This document shows positions 43,900 to 46,416 of a stretch of 46,416 nucleotides of DNA, one piece after another. A program made the translations under genes and the position numbers. This DNA is from JBBSDV01 sp038240335. Its GTDB lineage: Bacteria; Chloroflexota; Dehalococcoidia; DSTF01; JACRBR01. A model generated the notes under the pieces. The model did no database searches. It was not told where the DNA came from and was given only the letters and a program-made list of their open reading frames with translations. The stretch spans positions 1 through 46,416 of the forward strand of contig JBBSDV010000001.1 of the NCBI GenBank assembly GCA_038240335.1, read 5' to 3'. Numbering within the stretch: the first letter of the stretch is position 1; each line of letters opens with the position of its first letter.

Positions 43900-43905
43900 A
43901 GTGTA
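43900..43905 (-). promoter_or_regulatory. -10 box TACACT, leaderless promoter candidate
   Basis: Minus-strand TACACT, 5 nt before the hydrolase ATG. Confidence 0.5.
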
Positions 43906-44092
43906 TCGAATGCGCAATTGCAGCCGCGTAAAGCGTTGACCTCCGAATCCCGCGTGCGAGACCTATCTTCGCGAACGCGCAGTGGTAGCGCGAAGGGCAG
44001 CGGGGTACTGACTCCCGCTCCGTCAGTGCACCACGATCAACGGCGACCGGCGACGGGCCGTGCTCTCGTTTGGCACCGTGTGGGTCGTGAAG

Positions 44093-44114
44093 CTTCCCGC
44101 GACCCTGCGGGAAG
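44093..44114. terminator. Hairpin CTTCCCGC/GCGGGAAG
   Basis: 8-bp perfect stem, 6-nt loop, downstream of the main terminator of the surface-protein gene. Confidence 0.45.
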
Positions 44115-44131
44115 ATGTGGGGCGAAGCGAC

Positions 44132-44159
44132 GAGAGCCGGAGCTTTTGCTCCGGCTCTC
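44132..44159. terminator. Terminator, 12-bp stem with TTTT loop
   Basis: GAGAGCCGGAGC and its complement, followed on the plus strand by TCTCTTTCG. It lies 65 nt past the minus-strand stop at 44224. Confidence 0.75.
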
Positions 44160-44223
44160 TCTTTCGTATTTGACCGACTGTTCGCGCTCTCGGCACATGC
44201 AGGCACAAGCCGCGACGATAGCT

Positions 44224-46416
44224 CTAGTTGCCGAACGGCGCCGGCGGACCGAGCGGAGGCTGTGCCGGGAGCGGGTTCTGGCACGTCGAGCCGTCGCGGC
44301 CGAACACCTTCTGCAGGTCCTTGATGTCGATATCGAGGTCGTGCGTCGCCGGCTCGAGGTCGTACCACTTGCTGTACAGCAGGCTGCCGAAGAAGCCGCC
44401 ATAGCGCGTGGCGATCTGCTGTTCGTCCGTCACGTTAACGACGCAGTCGAGGTTCAGGTCGCCTTCGAGGATCCGAACCGTAACCGCCAGGTCGCCGCAC
44501 ACGGGAGTCAGACCGCCGTTAACGCTGCCCGTCACCGCGTGCCCGAAGACATCAACCAGCTCGCACCCGTTGTCCTTGATGATCGTGACCACGCCGTTGT
44601 TATTTCCCGGGAAGATGTCGTTCGTCAAGTCGGGGTGCGGGATCAGGTTCAGGCGCGCAAGGTCGAAGGCACCGGTCGGTCCCGGCACCTGGCCATTCGT
44701 CACGCAGCCGAAGCGGATGAGGTTCTCGAGAACCAGTGACATGGTGCAATCGCCGTTAATCGGGGCGCCGTTGGCGACACAACCGGCGCTTGAGCCGAGC
44801 TGTTGCACGTTGCCACGCGCCGCGCCGGCGCCAGCCGGAGAGAAGACGATATCGCACGGGTTCACCGACTGGATGACGAAGTTGTCGTATTCGACCTGGA
44901 ACTCGTAGGCGCCAAGGCCGTCTTCGATCGAGTCGCCGTTCTGGTCGCCGGTGTGCACATTGGTCGCGTGCTCCGTGACGAGGAGGTTGCCTTCACCGGC
45001 GCCGGCGCATACCCCGGTACATAGCCAGAGATTCGCCGCCGGCACGCTCTGGTTCGCGTTGCCGCTGTTGCCCTCAGGCACCTTGTTCACGCCTGGATCG
45101 CCTGGCGTGGCCGTCCCGACCGCCGTGCTCGTCGGCGTCCCGACGGTCGTGTTGGTCGCCGTTGGCGTACGCGTCGGTGTGCTGACGGGCGTGTTCGTAC
45201 TCGTCGCCGTCGCGATTGCCGTCAGGCTTCCGAGCACCTGCACTGTGCTCGTCGCTGTCAGCGTGCTTGTCGCTGTATTCGTCGCCGTCGGCGGGACGGG
45301 CGTGCTCGTCGCGGCCACGGAGGTATTCGTCGCCGTATAGGTCGCCGTCGGCGTCGGCGGCACCGGCGTGTTTGTCGGTGTGTTCGTCGCCGTCGGCGGC
45401 ACCGGCGTGTTTGTCGGTGTGTTCGTCGCCGTCGGCGGCACCGGCGTGTTTGTCGGCGTGTTCGTCGCTGTCGGCGGCACCGGGGTGTTTGTCGGCGTGT
45501 TCGTCGCTGTCGGCGGCACCGGGGTGTTGGTCGCCGTCGGTGTGCTTGTCGCGGTGTCCGTCGGCGTATTCGTGGCGGTGTTCGTCGCCGTATTCGTCGC
45601 GGTGGAGGTCGGCGGCACAGGCGTGTTCGTCGCCGTCGGAACCGGCGTATTGGTGGCTGTATTCGTCGCCGTGTTGGTCGGCGTCGACGTCGGTGGCACG
45701 GCGGTGTTCGTCGCCGTCGGCGTGTTGGTCGCGGTGTTCGTCGGCGTGTTCGTGGCCGTCGGCACCGGCGTGTTGGTCGGTGTATTCGTCGCCGTGTTGG
45801 TCGGCGTCGACGTCGGTGGCACCGCCGTGTTCGTGGGTGTGTTGGTCCGCGTCGGGGTGTTCGTCGGGGGTACAGGCGTGTTTGTCGCCGTCGGCACCGG
45901 CGTGTTGGTCGGCGTATTCGTCGCCGTGTTGGTTGGCGTCGACGTCGGTGGCACCGCCGTGTTCGTGGGTGTGTTGGTCCGCGTCGGGGTGTTCGTCGGC
46001 GGCACAGGCGTGTTTGTCGCCGTCGGTACCGGCGTGTTCGTCGGCGTATTCGTGCGCGTCGGAGTCATCGTCGCAATCCCGCTCGGCTGGAAGCTGCGAT
46101 CCTGGTTCTTGTTCCCCGCGCCGTCGACCTTCTGCGTGCGCATGTGCAGTTGACCGCCACTTCCCGATGTAGCGCCCTGCCCAACGCCCCAATAGCCGCT
46201 GTATGCAAGGTGCCCGCCCCAAACGAACTCAACAGACGAGCCGCTGTTCACGAACGTGACCACCATGTCGGCGGTACTCGCGCCGCCGCCCCAAACCGCA
46301 GGGCTGTGGACGATCGGAGAGATCGACGTGATCGTGCCGCCGTAGATGCCCAGGCAGCGCGGCTGCGCGTTCGCCGCCTCGGCGCCGGCTACCGTCAGAG
46401 CAGGCGCGGCAAAGGA
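44224..46416 (-). CDS. Surface protein with Thr/Pro stalk, cohesin-like and dockerin-like domains (partial, 5' end off window)
   Basis: The frame is open to the window edge at 46416 (about 730 residues visible; an ATG at 46266 is internal). Order: an N-terminal beta-sandwich (VWGGGASTADMVVTFVNSG and on), a ~310-residue Asn/Thr/Pro linker made of tandem repeats, then a cohesin-like domain (YEFQVEYDNFVIQSV near the start, LARLNLIPHP and VTIIKDNGCELVDVFGHAVTGS near its end), and a C-terminal dockerin-like pair (GDLNLDCVVNVTDEQQIATRYGG and DLDIDIKDLQKVFGRDGSTC). With the beta-helix protein it suggests surface proteins that may dock to each other. Confidence 0.85.
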   Translation of the reverse strand, partial: SFAAPALTVAGAEAANAQPRCLGIYGGTITSISPIVHSPAVWGGGASTADMVVTFVNSGSSVEFVWGGHLAYSGYWGVGQGATSGSGGQLHMRTQKVDGAGNKNQDRSFQPSGIATMTPTRTNTPTNTPVPTATNTPVPPTNTPTRTNTPTNTAVPPTSTPTNTATNTPTNTPVPTATNTPVPPTNTPTRTNTPTNTAVPPTSTPTNTATNTPTNTPVPTATNTPTNTATNTPTATNTAVPPTSTPTNTATNTATNTPVPTATNTPVPPTSTATNTATNTATNTPTDTATSTPTATNTPVPPTATNTPTNTPVPPTATNTPTNTPVPPTATNTPTNTPVPPTATNTPTNTPVPPTPTATYTATNTSVAATSTPVPPTATNTATSTLTATSTVQVLGSLTAIATATSTNTPVSTPTRTPTATNTTVGTPTSTAVGTATPGDPGVNKVPEGNSGNANQSVPAANLWLCTGVCAGAGEGNLLVTEHATNVHTGDQNGDSIEDGLGAYEFQVEYDNFVIQSVNPCDIVFSPAGAGAARGNVQQLGSSAGCVANGAPINGDCTMSLVLENLIRFGCVTNGQVPGPTGAFDLARLNLIPHPDLTNDIFPGNNNGVVTIIKDNGCELVDVFGHAVTGSVNGGLTPVCGDLAVTVRILEGDLNLDCVVNVTDEQQIATRYGGFFGSLLYSKWYDLEPATHDLDIDIKDLQKVFGRDGSTCQNPLPAQPPLGPPAPFGN
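45361..45516. repeat. 39-bp tandem repeat x4 in the Thr/Pro linker
   Basis: Units at 45361, 45400, 45439 and 45478, nearly identical; each encodes a 13-residue PPTATNTPTNTPV-type block. Expect length variation between strains. Confidence 0.9.
45769..46032. repeat. 132-bp tandem repeat x2 in the Thr/Pro linker
   Basis: Copies begin at 45769 and 45901 with only a few differences; each encodes 44 residues. A partial, more diverged copy lies to the left, near 45637. Confidence 0.9.

Noticed and set aside
45368..46153. Plus-strand ORF of VGVFVAV repeats
   Set aside because: Produced by the antisense of the Thr/Pro repeats; no start signal.
1..46416. tRNA or rRNA genes
   Set aside because: I looked for T-loop-like GGTTCRANYC sequences with an acceptor partner and for rRNA landmarks and found none; a covariance search would be needed to exclude them fully.

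Overview
This window is GC-rich bacterial chromosome, densely and convergently/divergently packed, with no rRNA, tRNA or CRISPR that I can see. The organism is most likely a member of the Chloroflexota (Dehalococcoidia-like). That is an inference from the gene set: large secreted proteins with Thr/Pro 'TNTPTNTP' linkers ending in dockerin-like repeats, leaderless-looking promoters, and heptad-periodic intergenic repeats. I could not run a phylogenetic test.

Layout. 1-3100 (minus strand) is the 5' part of a phage-like virion module: a GNAT-like protein, a DNRLRE-like protein, a head-tail adaptor-like protein and a fibre-like protein running off the left edge. 3.4-6.7 kb holds housekeeping/accessory genes (VOC protein, YihY membrane protein, SDR, DinB-like). 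6.8-8.8 kb is a redox island: a CsoR-type Cu/thiol repressor diverges from trxA-trxB across a near-perfect CsoR-type operator. Then come a thiolase, a transglutaminase-like protein, a second DinB-like protein, an MFS exporter, a trans-aconitate methyltransferase, a secreted beta-propeller, a Crp/Fnr regulator and a lipocalin-like enzyme. 19.1-24.2 kb is a 1579-codon secreted beta-helix protein with a structured ~290-nt 5' leader. 24.7-33.8 kb holds a TIM-barrel-like protein, alanine racemase, an ExoA-like glycosyltransferase, a LysR regulator with its own T-N11-A operator, a mucin-like anchored protein with an FPSTG motif, and a translationally coupled thpR-DUF429-SGNH operon. 34-38 kb is a damaged ABC exporter: a frameshifted MacB/FtsX-type permease and an ATPase without Walker A, joined to a truncated PAP2 gene. 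38.3-40.2 kb is dapA-tsaD. The right end holds a Gfo/Idh/MocA oxidoreductase, two alpha/beta hydrolases and a cohesin-plus-dockerin surface protein that runs off the window.

Two window-wide patterns stand out. First, at least 18 intergenic sites carry arrays with a strict 7-bp period (for example ACTGGTG x7, ACTACCA x4, TCCCGCN x6); the unit differs from site to site but belongs to a few related families. Second, seven genes have a TANNNT -10-like box exactly 5 or 6 nt before the ATG and no Shine-Dalgarno, which predicts leaderless mRNAs; genes with a longer leader show TTGACA-N18-TANNNT promoters and good Shine-Dalgarno sequences. A widespread dispersed repeat (the 'HPERSEG' spurious-peptide element) also occurs several times.

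Functionally the region mixes cell-surface building (beta-helix, cohesin/dockerin, mucin-like anchor, glycosyltransferase, alanine racemase), redox/metal stress (CsoR-Trx), and core metabolism (DapA, TsaD, thiolase).
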